Origin: Neisseria macacae ATCC 33926 | GTDB lineage: Bacteria > Pseudomonadota > Gammaproteobacteria > Burkholderiales > Neisseriaceae | Assembly: GCF_022749495.1 (NCBI RefSeq) | Contig: NZ_CP094241.1 | Span: 1,178,001-1,242,000, forward strand | Direction of reading: 5' to 3' | DNA length: 64,000 nt | Shown: one piece after another, positions 41,251 through 50,868 of the stretch | Position numbering within the stretch: position 1 is the stretch's first letter | Layout: the number at the start of each line of letters is the position of its first letter | The notes under the pieces: generated by a model | Databases searched by the model: none | Told to the model about the DNA's origin: nothing | The model's input: only the letters and a program-made list of their open reading frames with translations | Program-made: the position numbers and the translations under genes

Positions 41251-41691
41251 TTCTATTCCTTTTTTGAAAATCGGGATTTTTGAGTGGGTGTGTTTGATCA
41301 ATCGGATTATACGCCGTATTGCCTAATTTTTAATCATTGAATATTTTGGTTGAGAATAGAATAAGTTAGCTGACTTTTCCACAGACTGCACACACAAAGG
41401 CAAACACGGTATGTGACTAAACCGACAAACTGCCTATTTTTTAAGCATTGTATTTTTTTGTTTGATTATCAAAAGGTAATAGAACTTATTCACAGGCTGT
41501 TCACACCGTTCGGCAAAAAAATTGTGTATAGCGGGGAAAATGGCCAATTCAGGGGTAGGGCGTGTGGACGGATGATGTGGATGATTTGCAGTATTCCTTG
41601 CCGGACCGTATTCAGACGACCTTTACTTTGCCGTGTCGCGTTACTACAATCACTATTTTAATCCAATAAAACCAGCCCTAAGGAGCGCATC
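41251..41691. other. intergenic region between DUF445 gene and dld
   Basis: 441 bp, AT-rich. Two nonamers one base away from the DnaA box consensus are present (TTTTCCACA at 41375, TTATTCACA at 41486). One DUS near 41611. It presumably contains both divergent promoters. I see no gene. Confidence 0.45.
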
Positions 41692-43383
41692 ATGAACGCC
41701 TCGCAATTAATCAGCAGCCTGACCCAAACCGTCGGCGAAAAATACATCATTACCGACCCCGCGAAAACCGAACAATACCGCCAAGGCTACCGTTTCGGCG
41801 AGGGTAGGGCGTTGGCGGTGGTGCGCCCCGGAACCATTCTGGAAATGTGGAAAATTTTGCAGGCCTGCGTCGAAGCGGACGTGATTGTGATTACACAGGC
41901 GGCGAATACCGGTTTGACAGGCGGCTCGACCCCCGACGGCAACGATTATGACCGCGACATTGTGATTGTAAACACCATGCGGATGAACATCATTCAAACC
42001 ATCAACAACAACGAACAAGTCGTCTGCCTGCCCGGTTCGACCCTGAACCAGCTCGAATTGCTGCTGAAACCTTTGGGGCGCGAACCGCATTCGGTCATCG
42101 GTTCATCCTGCATCGGCGCGTCCGTCTTGGGCGGCGTGTGCAACAACTCCGGCGGCGCATTGGTGCAGCGCGGCCCGGCTTACACAGAAATGGCGCTGTT
42201 TGCCCAAATCAACGAAGAGGGCAAACTGGAGCTGGTCAACCATTTGGGCATAGACTTGGGCGACACGCCCGAAGAAATCCTGACTAATCTTCAAGGCCAT
42301 CACTATCAAAGAAAAGACATCACGCAAGACGCAGGCAAAGGACACGACCACGCCTATTGCGACCATGTGCGCCAAGTGGACGAGCCGACCGCCGCGCGTT
42401 TCAATGCTGACCCCGCGCGCCATTACGAAGCGTCCGGTTGCGCGGGCAAACTGATGGTATTCGCCGTCCGCTTGGACACTTTCCCGCAAGAGAAGCAAAC
42501 CGCCGTGTTCTACATCGGCACCAACGACATCAACGAACTGACCGACATCCGCCGCACCGCCTTGGGCGAATTTGAAAGCCTACCTGTTTCTGGAGAATAC
42601 ATCCACCGTCATGCTTTCGATATTGCCGATGTGTACGGCAAAGACACGTTCTACGTCATCAAAAAATTCGGCACGCACCAACTGCCGAAATTATTTGATT
42701 TCAAAGCCAAAGTTGACCGATTCGGCAAAAAAGTCAGCTTTCTGCCCAAACATTTTTCCGACAAGGTCATGCAGTTCGTCAGCAAATATCTGCCCGACCA
42801 CCTGCCCAAATCCATGCGCGATTACCGCGACAAATACGAACACCATCTGATTCTGAAAATGGGCGGAAAAGGCGTCGATGAAGCGCGCGCGTTTTTGAAA
42901 GAGTATTTTGCCCACCACAGCGGCGCGTTTTTCGAATGCAACGCCGAAGAAACCCAAGCCGCCATGCTGCACCGCTTTGCCGTCGCCTCAGCCGCCATCC
43001 GCTACCGCACCGTGCATGACGACGAAGTGGAAGATTTGGTCGCGCTAGACATCGCCCTGCGCCGCGACGACCGCGACTGGTTTGAAAAACTGCCGTCGGA
43101 AATCGACAATAAAATTATCCACAAGCTCTACTACGGACATTTCATGTGCCACGTTTTCCATCAGGATTACATCATCAAAAAAGGCAACGACTGCATGGCA
43201 TTGGAACACGAAATGCTTCATCTCTTAGACCAACGCGGCGCGCAATATCCCGCCGAGCACAACGTCGGTCATTTATACGAAGCGAAACCCGCGCTCAAAC
43301 AGTTCTACCGCAAACTCGACCCGACCAACAGTTTCAATCCGGGCATAGGTAAGACCAGTAAGAAGAAAAACTGGGCTGAGTGA
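41692..43383 (+). CDS. dld: quinone-dependent D-lactate dehydrogenase
   Basis: 563 residues, the size of membrane-associated respiratory D-LDH. The FAD-binding region shows SSCIGASVLGGVCNNSGGAL and QAANTGLTGGSTPDGND. The second half is the Dld-specific membrane-binding and cap region (KKVSFLPKHFSDKVMQFV). It oxidises D-lactate to pyruvate and feeds electrons to quinone. Start ATG at 41692 after AAGGAG. Confidence 0.95.
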   Translation: MNASQLISSLTQTVGEKYIITDPAKTEQYRQGYRFGEGRALAVVRPGTILEMWKILQACVEADVIVITQAANTGLTGGSTPDGNDYDRDIVIVNTMRMNIIQTINNNEQVVCLPGSTLNQLELLLKPLGREPHSVIGSSCIGASVLGGVCNNSGGALVQRGPAYTEMALFAQINEEGKLELVNHLGIDLGDTPEEILTNLQGHHYQRKDITQDAGKGHDHAYCDHVRQVDEPTAARFNADPARHYEASGCAGKLMVFAVRLDTFPQEKQTAVFYIGTNDINELTDIRRTALGEFESLPVSGEYIHRHAFDIADVYGKDTFYVIKKFGTHQLPKLFDFKAKVDRFGKKVSFLPKHFSDKVMQFVSKYLPDHLPKSMRDYRDKYEHHLILKMGGKGVDEARAFLKEYFAHHSGAFFECNAEETQAAMLHRFAVASAAIRYRTVHDDEVEDLVALDIALRRDDRDWFEKLPSEIDNKIIHKLYYGHFMCHVFHQDYIIKKGNDCMALEHEMLHLLDQRGAQYPAEHNVGHLYEAKPALKQFYRKLDPTNSFNPGIGKTSKKKNWAE

Positions 43384-43410
43384 TAAGGTTGGGATTGTGT
43401 AAGTAAATGA

Positions 43411-43451
43411 AAGGTCGTCTGAAACTGCATTTGGTTTTCAGACGACCTTTT
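43411..43451 (+). terminator. DUS-hairpin terminator of dld
   Basis: AAGGTCGTCTGAAA / TTTTCAGACGACCTTTT, 28 bp after the stop. Confidence 0.8.
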
Positions 43452-43532
43452 ATCTTGTAATGACTCAACTTGTTAATGTATTCTGATAGAATCATGACGC
43501 TAACGTTTTAAGGCATAAAGGCAAGGTGTTTA

Positions 43533-43895
43533 ATGAGACTTTACAAGATTTTTAAAGATCCTATGAACCAGTACGAGGCGGTCAAACAAGGCTGGTCTTG
43601 GCCTGCATTTTTCTTTTGGGCTATGTGGGCTTGTGTGAAACAAATGTGGGGTTTGGGAATTAGAATTCTTGTCACGTTTGTTGTGTTAAGTTTATTAGCT
43701 GGTCAGAATGAATTGTTGAGGGCAATCAACAGTCTTCTTGGTTTCAGTGTTTTTCTTGCGTTTGGCATGTTCGGTAATACTTTGCGTGAAAAAAATCTGG
43801 TTAAACACGGTTATGTAGAATTACCTCAACTTATTAACGCTGCTAACCCTGAAGCTGCAATTGCCCAATATATTGCTGAATATGGTCATAAATAA
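43533..43895 (+). CDS. DUF2628 small membrane protein
   Basis: 120 residues. The N-terminal KQGWSWPAFFFWAMWACVKQ is the DUF2628 signature, followed by hydrophobic stretches (IRILVTFVVLSLLAG and FSVFLAFGMFGNTLREK) and a soluble C-terminal tail. Function unknown in the family. Confidence 0.85.
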   Translation: MRLYKIFKDPMNQYEAVKQGWSWPAFFFWAMWACVKQMWGLGIRILVTFVVLSLLAGQNELLRAINSLLGFSVFLAFGMFGNTLREKNLVKHGYVELPQLINAANPEAAIAQYIAEYGHK

Positions 43896-43910
43896 AGCTT
43901 TTTGAGATTA

Positions 43911-43953
43911 AGGTCGTCTGAAAACTGTATTCGGTTTCCAGACGACCTTTTTT
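43911..43953 (+). terminator. DUS-hairpin terminator
   Basis: AGGTCGTCTGAAAAC with a one-base-variant complement (GTTTCCAGACGACC) then a T run. Confidence 0.75.
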
Positions 43954-44027
43954 TAGATTGAGTACCCAATATTTAAAATGCAGCGACCAAAAATAAAAGC
44001 ACCGATAAATCGGTGCTTTTTAAAATT

Positions 44028-44104
44028 TGGCGCGGCGGACGGGGCTCGAACCCGCGACCCCCGGCGTGACAGGCCGGTACTCTAACCAACTGAGCTACCA
44101 CCGC
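44028..44104 (-). tRNA. tRNA-Asp (GTC)
   Basis: 77 nt with CCA. Anticodon arm CGGCC-TGTCACG-CCGG-type with anticodon GTC; T arm GCGGG-TTCGAGC-CCCGT. Confidence 0.96.
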
Positions 44105-44136
44105 GCATCATTGTTTTGCAACAATGAAAGGAAACC

Positions 44137-44212
44137 TGGTGGGTGATGACGGAGTCGAACCGCCGACATTCTGCTTGTAAGGCAGACGCTCTACCAACTG
44201 AGCTAATCACCC
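44137..44212 (-). tRNA. tRNA-Val (TAC)
   Basis: 76 nt with CCA. Acceptor GGGTGAT/ATCACCC, anticodon arm CTGCC-TTACAAG-CAG with anticodon TAC. It is 32 bp upstream of tRNA-Asp on the same strand. Confidence 0.96.
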
Positions 44213-44315
44213 GAGAACTCGGGATTAAACCAAAAAACCTCTATCAGGGCAAGCCGTTTGTTTCAAGATAAATATATTTATTTGAATATAAATAATAAAT
44301 AAGTTTAGTATTATC

Positions 44316-44909
44316 TCAATCAAAAATCATATGCCCCAATTTATCGGCTTTGGTGTGCAGATATCGTTCGTTTTCCGCATTCTTGCCGACATGGAGCGGA
44401 ATACGTTCGACAACATTGATGCCTGCATTTTTCAACGTCTGAATTTTTTCAGGATTGTTGGTCAACAGCTTGACAGCACGGATATTCAGATGGTCGTAGA
44501 TTTGCTTGGCAAGCGTAAAGTCGCGTGCGTCAACGGGCAGTCCGAGCGCGAGGTTGGCTTCGACCGTATCCATCCCCTCGTCTTGAAGCTTGTAGGCACG
44601 GATTTTGTTGATTAAACCGATGCCGCGCCCTTCTTGACGCAGATAAACGATCACACCGCGCCCTTCTTGTTGAACCACCTTCATCGCGGCTTCAAGCTGC
44701 GGGCCGCAGTCGCATTTTTTGGAAAACAGGGCATCACCGGTCAAACATTCGGAATGGATGCGGGTCAGGACAGGGAGGTCGTCTGAAAAATCGCCCATCG
44801 TCAAAGCGATGTGTTCTTGTCCGCTCGGTTCTTCAAAACCGTGCATAGTGAAGTCGCCCCATTCGGTCGGCAGGCGGCAGGAAGCAACGAATTTCAAGGT
44901 ATTATTCAT
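44316..44909 (-). CDS. ribA: GTP cyclohydrolase II
   Basis: 197 residues, the standalone RibA form. It catalyses the first step of riboflavin synthesis from GTP. Zinc ligands are in HSECLTGDALFSKKCDCGPQ, split here as ECLTGDALFSKKCDCG. The GTP-binding loop YLRQEGRGIGLINK is complete. A DUS encodes FSDDLP at about residue 41. It overlaps the upstream GAF-type gene by 8 nt. Confidence 0.96.
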   Translation of the reverse strand: MNNTLKFVASCRLPTEWGDFTMHGFEEPSGQEHIALTMGDFSDDLPVLTRIHSECLTGDALFSKKCDCGPQLEAAMKVVQQEGRGVIVYLRQEGRGIGLINKIRAYKLQDEGMDTVEANLALGLPVDARDFTLAKQIYDHLNIRAVKLLTNNPEKIQTLKNAGINVVERIPLHVGKNAENERYLHTKADKLGHMIFD

Positions 44910-45570
44910 GTTCTTCTTCCTTGTCTTCGATGCCTGCCAATGCTTTCAGCGGCTCGGCAAGTGCCAACGCCAGCGCCGACCAATCTGTTTGGGCTGCGTC
45001 ATCGGCTTGATCTTTATCGGCAAATTCAACGTGAACCACGCCCAAAACCGTGCCGTTTTGCGTTGCCACAGGGATGGACAACTGGCTTCCGCTGCCCTCG
45101 TTCCGGCTGCCTTGGATTTCGTCCAGCGAAAGCCAATAAGCTATATCGTTGGCAATATTCATCCAACCGCTTTGCGCCGTACGGCAGGCAAGGTAAACCG
45201 TACCGTTTTCTTCATGAACCGCGAGCAGGTTCTCCAAAGGCTCGCCTTGTGCCGCGATACGAACCAGCAGTGCATGCGGTTCGCCAGGAAGGTGGATGTA
45301 AACCGCCGCGCTTTTGACGGCTGTTGCACGGCTGAATACCGAATCCAAAGCCATGAAAACCTGTTTGAGCAAAACTTCGTTTTCAGGCGTTTCTTCAATA
45401 TGGTCTGCCAGCTTCCAACCGTCTTCCTCACGCCACAAAACCGAGCGGTCAATCGAAGCATTGCCCATATTCATCACCGTCTTTGCGGTCAGATAAGCAA
45501 TACGGAGGTCGTCTGAAGACAGCTTCAAACCCTGCGTCTGTAAAAAATCCTGAATCAGTAAAACAGGCAT
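44902..45570 (-). CDS. GAF-domain-like protein upstream of ribA
   Basis: 222 residues from the ATG at 45570. The second half (SGSQLSIPVATQNGTVLGVV) resembles the end of a GAF domain. The first half is mixed. It ends in an acidic tail (GIEDKEEEHE). No catalytic motif. It overlaps ribA, so the two are translated together. Function unknown. Confidence 0.6.
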   Translation of the reverse strand: MPVLLIQDFLQTQGLKLSSDDLRIAYLTAKTVMNMGNASIDRSVLWREEDGWKLADHIEETPENEVLLKQVFMALDSVFSRATAVKSAAVYIHLPGEPHALLVRIAAQGEPLENLLAVHEENGTVYLACRTAQSGWMNIANDIAYWLSLDEIQGSRNEGSGSQLSIPVATQNGTVLGVVHVEFADKDQADDAAQTDWSALALALAEPLKALAGIEDKEEEHE

Positions 45571-45660
45571 GATGTTCCTCTTTGATATTAGTGTGTTCCG
45601 GCAGATAACCGACCTGCCATTATATCGGTCGGAATAAAGCAATTTCAAGCCAAAGGTTGT

Positions 45661-45688
45661 TTGCAGAGTAGGATACTTTGTGTATAAT
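45661..45688 (+). promoter_or_regulatory. promoter of tRNA-Leu
   Basis: TTGCAG (-35, 45661-45666), 16-bp spacer, TATAAT (-10, 45683-45688), 15 bp before the tRNA. Confidence 0.7.
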
Positions 45689-45703
45689 CCTCGGTTTCAT
45701 CAC

Positions 45704-45788
45704 GCGGACGTGGCGAAATTGGTAGACGCACCAGATTTAGGTTCTGGCGCCGAGAGGTGTGAGAGTTCGAGTCTCTCCGTCCGCACCA
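45704..45788 (+). tRNA. tRNA-Leu (TAG)
   Basis: 85 nt with a long variable arm and encoded CCA. Acceptor GCGGACG/CGTCCGC, anticodon arm CCAGA-TTTAGGT-TCTGG giving TAG. Confidence 0.96.
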
Positions 45789-45800
45789 CACTATAAAATC

Positions 45801-45826
45801 TAACCGCTTTCGAGCGGTTATTTTTT
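45801..45826 (+). terminator. intrinsic terminator of tRNA-Leu
   Basis: TAACCGCT-TTCG-AGCGGTTA stem followed by TTTTTT. Confidence 0.92.
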
Positions 45827-46039
45827 CGTCTTTTTTTGGCTGATAATTTGTAAATTGTCCAAAGAAGAGCAGTATTGCCAATGTTGATTGTCGGTAATGG
45901 TTTGGTAGACACGGTTTATCGGTGCATCGAATATGGTTGTTTTGCTGAGTCGGTGTGTTTTGGGGAGCATTAAGCTGATGAGATGGGGTAGGACAAGCAA
46001 GCTGATGGGAAGTAAAACCGAATAAATCAGTATCTTCAT
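45818..46039 (-). pseudogene. truncated SRPBCC-like membrane-anchored protein
   Basis: 73 residues. A transmembrane N terminus (ILIYSVLLPISLLVLPHLI) followed by FDAPINRVYQTITDNQHW, which is the opening of a SRPBCC/polyketide-cyclase-like domain. The frame ends after 73 residues with KKTKK at a run of seven A and a TAA inside the tRNA-Leu terminator. Full members are around 150-200 residues, so this is probably a 3'-truncated gene. A good ribosome site (CAGGTGTAGAA) precedes the ATG. Confidence 0.5.
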
Positions 46040-46060
46040 TTCTACACCTGTTTGATGGAA

Positions 46061-46121
46061 AAGGTCGTCTGAAAAACGTTGGAGCGAAATTCGTTCTATC
46101 CGTTTTCAGACGACCTTTTTT
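46061..46121. terminator. inverted DUS pair
   Basis: AAGGTCGTCTGAAAAACG and CGTTTTCAGACGACCTTTTTT with about 25 bp between. Confidence 0.65.
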
Positions 46122-46155
46122 GTTTTACCGCTTTGGCATCGATATCCTGAGCCGT

Positions 46156-46812
46156 TTAGTTGATTTCAGGCTGCGGGACTTTGTGTTGGACGGCGTAAAC
46201 GGCGGCTTGGACACGGCTGCTGAGGTTGAGTTTGCGCAACAGGTTTTGGACGTGGACTTTGACGGTGGATTCTGCCAAGTCCAAATGGCGGGCGATGACT
46301 TTGTTGCTGTGTCCGGCGGCGAGGTAGCCGAGGATTTCGAGTTCGCGCGGGGTAAGGGTGGAGAGTGCCTGGTCGGTGCGCGGTGCGGACGGGGAAATCA
46401 GGGATTGGACGAGGCGGGTGGTCATTTCGGGAGAGAAGACGTTGTCGCCGTCCACGGCTTTGCGGATGCTGTCGAGCAGGAAGTCGGCGTTGATGTTTTT
46501 CAGCAAAAAACCGCGCGCGCCGATACGCATGCATTCGGTCAGGTCGTCGCTGTCTTCGGAAACGGTCAGCATGATGACGGTTTGGTTCGGGTTGACGCCC
46601 AAGATTTGTGCCAGTGCTTCGCGGCCGTTCATGACGGGCATGTCAAGGTCGAGTAAGACGACGTCGGGTTTGAGCTGTTCCGCCATTTTGACGCCGGACA
46701 AACCGTCGGCGGCTTCTCCGATGACTTCGAAGTCGCTTTGACGGGAGAGCAGGGCTTTGATGCCGCTGCGGAAGAGTGTGTGGTCGTCAATGAGGATGAT
46801 TTTAATAGTCAT
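46156..46812 (-). CDS. narL: NarL/FixJ-family response regulator
   Basis: 218 residues. Receiver domain with IIDDHTLF (acidic pocket), LLDLDMPVMNG (phospho-acceptor Asp) and K in KNINADF. C-terminal LuxR-type HTH: LTPRELEILGYLAAGHSNKV, then IARHLDLAESTVKVHVQNLL. It overlaps the sensor kinase by 11 nt. With the NarX-like kinase it would control nitrate/nitrite or denitrification genes; mobA close by fits molybdoenzyme use. Confidence 0.9.
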   Translation of the reverse strand: MTIKIILIDDHTLFRSGIKALLSRQSDFEVIGEAADGLSGVKMAEQLKPDVVLLDLDMPVMNGREALAQILGVNPNQTVIMLTVSEDSDDLTECMRIGARGFLLKNINADFLLDSIRKAVDGDNVFSPEMTTRLVQSLISPSAPRTDQALSTLTPRELEILGYLAAGHSNKVIARHLDLAESTVKVHVQNLLRKLNLSSRVQAAVYAVQHKVPQPEIN

Positions 46813-48664
46813 GGGTCGTTCTCTTGTGTTGCGGTAAGGTTAAGGTAACGGTTGTGCCTTGTTCGGGCTGGGATTGGATGTCTAGGTTGGCATTGATGCG
46901 GCGGGCGCGTTCTTGCATGATGCCGAGTCCGACATGTTCGCCGGAGAGTTTGTGCAGGTGTTGCAGGTTAAAGCCGATACCGTCATCTTCGATGCTCAGG
47001 GTAAAGTTTTGTTGGTTGAGCATGCTGATTTTGACGTGTTGGGCTTTGGCGTGTTTGCGGATGTTGGACAGGCTTTCTTGCAGGATGAAGATGATTTGCA
47101 GCTGTTCGTCATCGTTTAATGTGCGGCCGTCGTCCTGCCATACTGTTTCTACATTGATTTTGGTTTGGCGTTTAAACCTGGACAGCAGGGTGGTTACGGC
47201 TTCCGGGAAGTCTTTGTTGCTGATTTTGGTTCGGAAATTCAGCAGGAGTTCGCGCACGTCTTCGTAACATTCTTGCACGCCGTCTTTGATGAAGCGGATG
47301 TTTTCTTCGGCTTGTTCTTTCTGGTCGGCATGGAACGCGCTTTCCAGCATTTGAACTTGAAGATTGAGGAAGGTCAATGCTTGGGCGATGCTGTCGTGCA
47401 AACCTTGGGCAATCAGGTTGCGCTCTTGGAGTACGGCAAGCAGGCGCCGCTCTTGTTCGAGACGGCTGCTGGCGATGGATACACCTAATTGACCGCATAA
47501 TGTACGCAGGAGTTCGTTGTCGTTGTCGTTAAGTGTGGGGTCGTCTGAAAAATATAGGGTCAGGATGCCGAGTTCTTCTTCTTGATAGGTGATGGGGAAA
47601 ACGACGGTATGTTTGAATAGGGGTGTTTCTTCTTCAGGTTGGGTTTGTTCGGTATCCGAATCTCTGTCTTCGGCTTCAGACAGTCCGATGGAGGCAATAA
47701 GGTTTGTGTTTTTACGGTCGTTATCTAAAAGGCGGATGCTGCCTGCGCTTGCGGAAACGGCAGGCAGGGTCCGTGCGAGGAATTCTTCTGCCGCTTCGCG
47801 CGGGGTTAGGGTTTGGTGCAGGTCGCGCGTGGTTTGGTAGAGCAGGGTCAGGTCACGGTTTTGACGGGCGAGGTCTTGGGTTTGTCTGGCGACTTGTCCT
47901 TCCAAATCGGTATAGAGGACTTTCAGACGACTGCTCATTTGATTGAAACCTTTGCTGACTTGCGCAAACTCTTGAATTTGTTCGGTATCGATTTGTACGC
48001 CGAATCGGCCTTGGCTGATGGTTTCTACGCCGTCGCGCAGGGTTTCAAGCGGACGGATAATCCAAGCGTAGTGCCATACGATCATTAAACCTGCGGCGAC
48101 AAAAATCATCAGCATCATCGCCATTTGGAAACGGCGCAGCCATAAGGTGTTTTTTTCGTTGGCGTTTTCCAATGCCTGTAAGAACAATTCGATATTGCCG
48201 GCAAAGCGGTAGAGTTCGATCTGCGTCGGTCTGCGGTAACGTTTCAGCGCGGGTTGGATGTTTGATTTCCAGTCGATTAAGAGCATGGATTGGATCAAAC
48301 CATAGGCCGGCGGTGTTTCCGAAGGCATCAGGGGATAGATGGCATCGCTTTGGGTGATGCGCAGGAGTGTTCCTTCAAATTCGCGCAATTGGTTGTCGAT
48401 TTGCGCTTGCGGGGTGCGTTCGCTGGCCATGTAAGCCAAACGGTAAACCTGCATTCTCAAGCTTGCGGCATCATCAATGACGGTGGCTGCGTTTTCCAGC
48501 CTCAGCGATAAAATCAGGGTCAGGATGACGGACAATAAAGCCGAACCAACCCATAAGACAGTCAGCAGTTTTAATCGTGAGGACAGGCTCAGGCCGCCTG
48601 AAAATAGGGTTCGTAAGCTCATGGAATAAAGGAAGGGCGTTTTGTTGCCAAATGTTATAAACAT
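46802..48664 (-). CDS. narX: NarX/NarQ-like sensor histidine kinase
   Basis: 620 residues from the ATG at 48664 (AAAGGATGAT upstream; a weaker start is at 48622). Two transmembrane helices bracket a PilJ/NarX-type periplasmic domain (SLRMQVYRLAYMASERTP resembles the nitrate-binding P-box). Then HAMP (RPLETLRDGVETISQGRFGV), GAF, and a HisKA_3/HATPase core with phosphorylation site ERNLIAQGLHDSIAQALTF. The N-box region is IFILQESLSNIRKHAKAQ and the G-box IEDDGIGF. Confidence 0.9.
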   Translation of the reverse strand: MFITFGNKTPFLYSMSLRTLFSGGLSLSSRLKLLTVLWVGSALLSVILTLILSLRLENAATVIDDAASLRMQVYRLAYMASERTPQAQIDNQLREFEGTLLRITQSDAIYPLMPSETPPAYGLIQSMLLIDWKSNIQPALKRYRRPTQIELYRFAGNIELFLQALENANEKNTLWLRRFQMAMMLMIFVAAGLMIVWHYAWIIRPLETLRDGVETISQGRFGVQIDTEQIQEFAQVSKGFNQMSSRLKVLYTDLEGQVARQTQDLARQNRDLTLLYQTTRDLHQTLTPREAAEEFLARTLPAVSASAGSIRLLDNDRKNTNLIASIGLSEAEDRDSDTEQTQPEEETPLFKHTVVFPITYQEEELGILTLYFSDDPTLNDNDNELLRTLCGQLGVSIASSRLEQERRLLAVLQERNLIAQGLHDSIAQALTFLNLQVQMLESAFHADQKEQAEENIRFIKDGVQECYEDVRELLLNFRTKISNKDFPEAVTTLLSRFKRQTKINVETVWQDDGRTLNDDEQLQIIFILQESLSNIRKHAKAQHVKISMLNQQNFTLSIEDDGIGFNLQHLHKLSGEHVGLGIMQERARRINANLDIQSQPEQGTTVTLTLPQHKRTTHDY

Positions 48665-48931
48665 ATCATCCTTTAGGCGGGGAAACAACCTGTCCGAAGG
48701 GGAATTTGGTGCGAATGAGGCGATATGCGCTTTAATGTAAAATCGTGTTATGATAAAATTCACTTTATATGAATTTTATCGCGGGCAACCGTCTTTTCAG
48801 ACGACCTGGGATGATGTGCCGATTTCGCAGGGAATCGGTAGGAACATAACACCTATGAATTAAAAACATAAGAATCAGCCGATTAACAGTATGGGCACAC
48901 AAAACCAGCGACTTCACAAAGGACTACCAAA

Positions 48932-49513
48932 ATGAAAACCTTCGCATTGATATTGGCCGGCGGGCAGGGAGAGCGAATGGGAGGGACGGATAAAGGATTA
49001 GTATTGTGGCGTGACAAACCTTTGATTGATCATGTTATTGAAGCGTTGCGTCCGCAGGTTGAACACATCGCCATCAGCGCCAACCGGAATTTGGAGGAAT
49101 ATGCTCGCCGTAGTGCGCATATTTTTGCCGATTCGCGCCAATGGCAACATTTGGGACCGCTGGCGGCTTTGTGTACGGCTGCCAATGATTTGCAGATTGC
49201 GGCGGCGGATTGGCTGCTGGTGGTGCCGTGCAATATGCCTGCGCTGCCGCCTGATTTGGTGGCGAAATTTGAAACGGTTTCCAAGCGCACGCCTTTGTGC
49301 AATGCGTTTTATGTGGAAACACCGGTCACGCCGCATTACAACGTAATGTATATCCGTCCGCAAATCCTGCAAAGCACCGTCCCGTATTTGTATTCAGGGA
49401 TGAAAACCTTGAGCGGCTGGCTGCATCAGCAACGGGCGAGATCGGTGCATTTTGGTTCGGAACATGTTTTTTTCAGCTGCAATACGCAGGAAGATTTACG
49501 GGGGCCGCTTTAA
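48932..49513 (+). CDS. mobA: molybdenum cofactor guanylyltransferase MobA
   Basis: 193 residues. The nucleotide-binding loop LILAGGQGERMGGTDKGL and LVVPCNMPALPPDLV (metal-binding region; the usual PCD reads PCN here) are clear. It attaches GMP to molybdopterin to give MGD for nitrate/DMSO-reductase family enzymes. Start at 48932 after AAAGGAC. It is divergent from the NarX-like kinase gene. Confidence 0.9.
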   Translation: MKTFALILAGGQGERMGGTDKGLVLWRDKPLIDHVIEALRPQVEHIAISANRNLEEYARRSAHIFADSRQWQHLGPLAALCTAANDLQIAAADWLLVVPCNMPALPPDLVAKFETVSKRTPLCNAFYVETPVTPHYNVMYIRPQILQSTVPYLYSGMKTLSGWLHQQRARSVHFGSEHVFFSCNTQEDLRGPL

Positions 49514-49538
49514 GCTTTAAGCATTGCACTTTGGTTTT

Positions 49539-49695
49539 TATAGTGGATTAACTTTAAACCAGTACGGCGTTGCCTCGCCTTAGCTCAAAGAGAACGATTC
49601 TCTAAGGTGCTGAAGCACCAAGTGAATCGGTTCCGTACTATCTGTACTGTCTGCGGCTTCGTCGCCTTGTCCTGATTTAAATTTAATCCACTATA
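49539..49695. repeat. Correia element (CREE), full-length 157 bp
   Basis: TATAGTGGATTAAC to TTAATCCACTATA with the internal AGAGAACGATTCTCT block. It is in the opposite orientation to the copies at 13513 and 37942. Confidence 0.92.
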
Positions 49696-49724
49696 CACAG
49701 AAAACCGTGTATCCGTACAAACAA

Positions 49725-49756
49725 AAAGGTCGTCTGAAACTTTCAGACGACCTTTT
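49725..49756. terminator. bidirectional DUS hairpin between CREE and galU
   Basis: AAAGGTCGTCTGAAAC / TTTCAGACGACCTTTT with a minimal loop and T runs on both sides. Confidence 0.8.
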
Positions 49757-49766
49757 GTCATTTGCT

Positions 49767-50636
49767 TTATTGGGGGATGTATTGTTTCAGCAGTTCGCGG
49801 AACTGCGCGCCGGTTTCCGGATGTTTCAAGCCGTAGGCGACAGTGGCTTCGAGATAACCCAGTTTGCTGCCGCAGTCGTAGCGTTTGCCGTCGAAGGCGT
49901 GGGCGAGGACGAACTCGTGATCCAACAGGCGGGCAATGCCGTCGGTCAGTTGGATTTCGTTGCCCGCACCGCGCGGCAGGTTTTCCAGCAGGCTGAAAAT
50001 GCGCGGGGTCAGGATGTAGCGGCCGACAACGGCAAGGTTGGACGGCGCTTCTTCGGGTTTCGGTTTTTCGACGATATTGGTAATTCTTTGAAAGTTTTTC
50101 AGTTTTTCCACTTCAACAATACCGTATGAGCCGGTTTGCGACGGGTCGACGGTTTCCACGCCTAAAACGCTGTTGCCGCTTTGATTGTAGATATCGACCA
50201 TTTGCTTCAGCGCGCCTTTGGGCGCGTCAATCAAGTCGTCGGCAAGAATGACGGCGAAGGGTTCGTCACCCACTGCGGCGCGGGCGCACAATACGGCGTG
50301 TCCCAAGCCTAAAGCTTCGGCCTGGCGGATGTAAAGACAGGTAATGTTGGAAGGCAGAATGTCTTTGACGTGTTCCAGCAGTTTGTCTTTTTGACGCATT
50401 TCCAACTCGGTTTCCAGCTCGTAGGCTTTGTCGAAATGGTCTTCGATGCTGCGTTTGTTGCGGCCAGTGATGAACACCATTTCGGTACAGCCTGCTTCTA
50501 CTGCTTCTTCTACCGCATATTGAATCAACGGTTTGTCGACGATGGGCAGCATTTCTTTTGGGCTGGCTTTAGTAGCGGGCAGAAAGCGCGTACCCATACC
50601 GGCTACGGGGAAAACGGCTTTTTTGATCGGTTTCAT
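49767..50636 (-). CDS. galU: UTP-glucose-1-phosphate uridylyltransferase
   Basis: 289 residues. Nucleotide loop [20 protein letters not shown] and substrate motifs [13 protein letters not shown] and [14 protein letters not shown]. Makes UDP-glucose for LOS, capsule and galactose metabolism. Standard start at 50636. Confidence 0.96.
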
Positions 50637-50868
50637 TCAGTTTCCTTCTATTTGATTGTCGAATCGAAAATTCAGACGACCTCGGTTGTCTAGGTTTGAC
50701 TTGGTTGCCACATTGTCGGCGGCAAAAAGGCAAGGCATTTAAAAGGTGTTCAACAGATTTAGAGTGTTCATTCCCCGATAAGTTGCCAAATTGATTGAGA
50801 ACAGAATCAACGATTTGGACAGTCGGAAAATTGGCTCGGTCATATCCTTGAATATCCTTAATAAATGC

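Noticed and set aside
41375..41494. DnaA-box-like nonamers TTTTCCACA and TTATTCACA in an AT-rich gap, suggesting an origin
   Set aside because: Only two copies, each with a mismatch, and none of dnaA, dnaN, rpmH or gidA is nearby. Probably chance in an AT-rich promoter region.
48764..48931. Possible molybdenum-cofactor riboswitch upstream of mobA
   Set aside because: The region has a DUS and a weak hairpin (CCGATTTCGCAGGGAATCGG) but not the conserved Moco-motif blocks.
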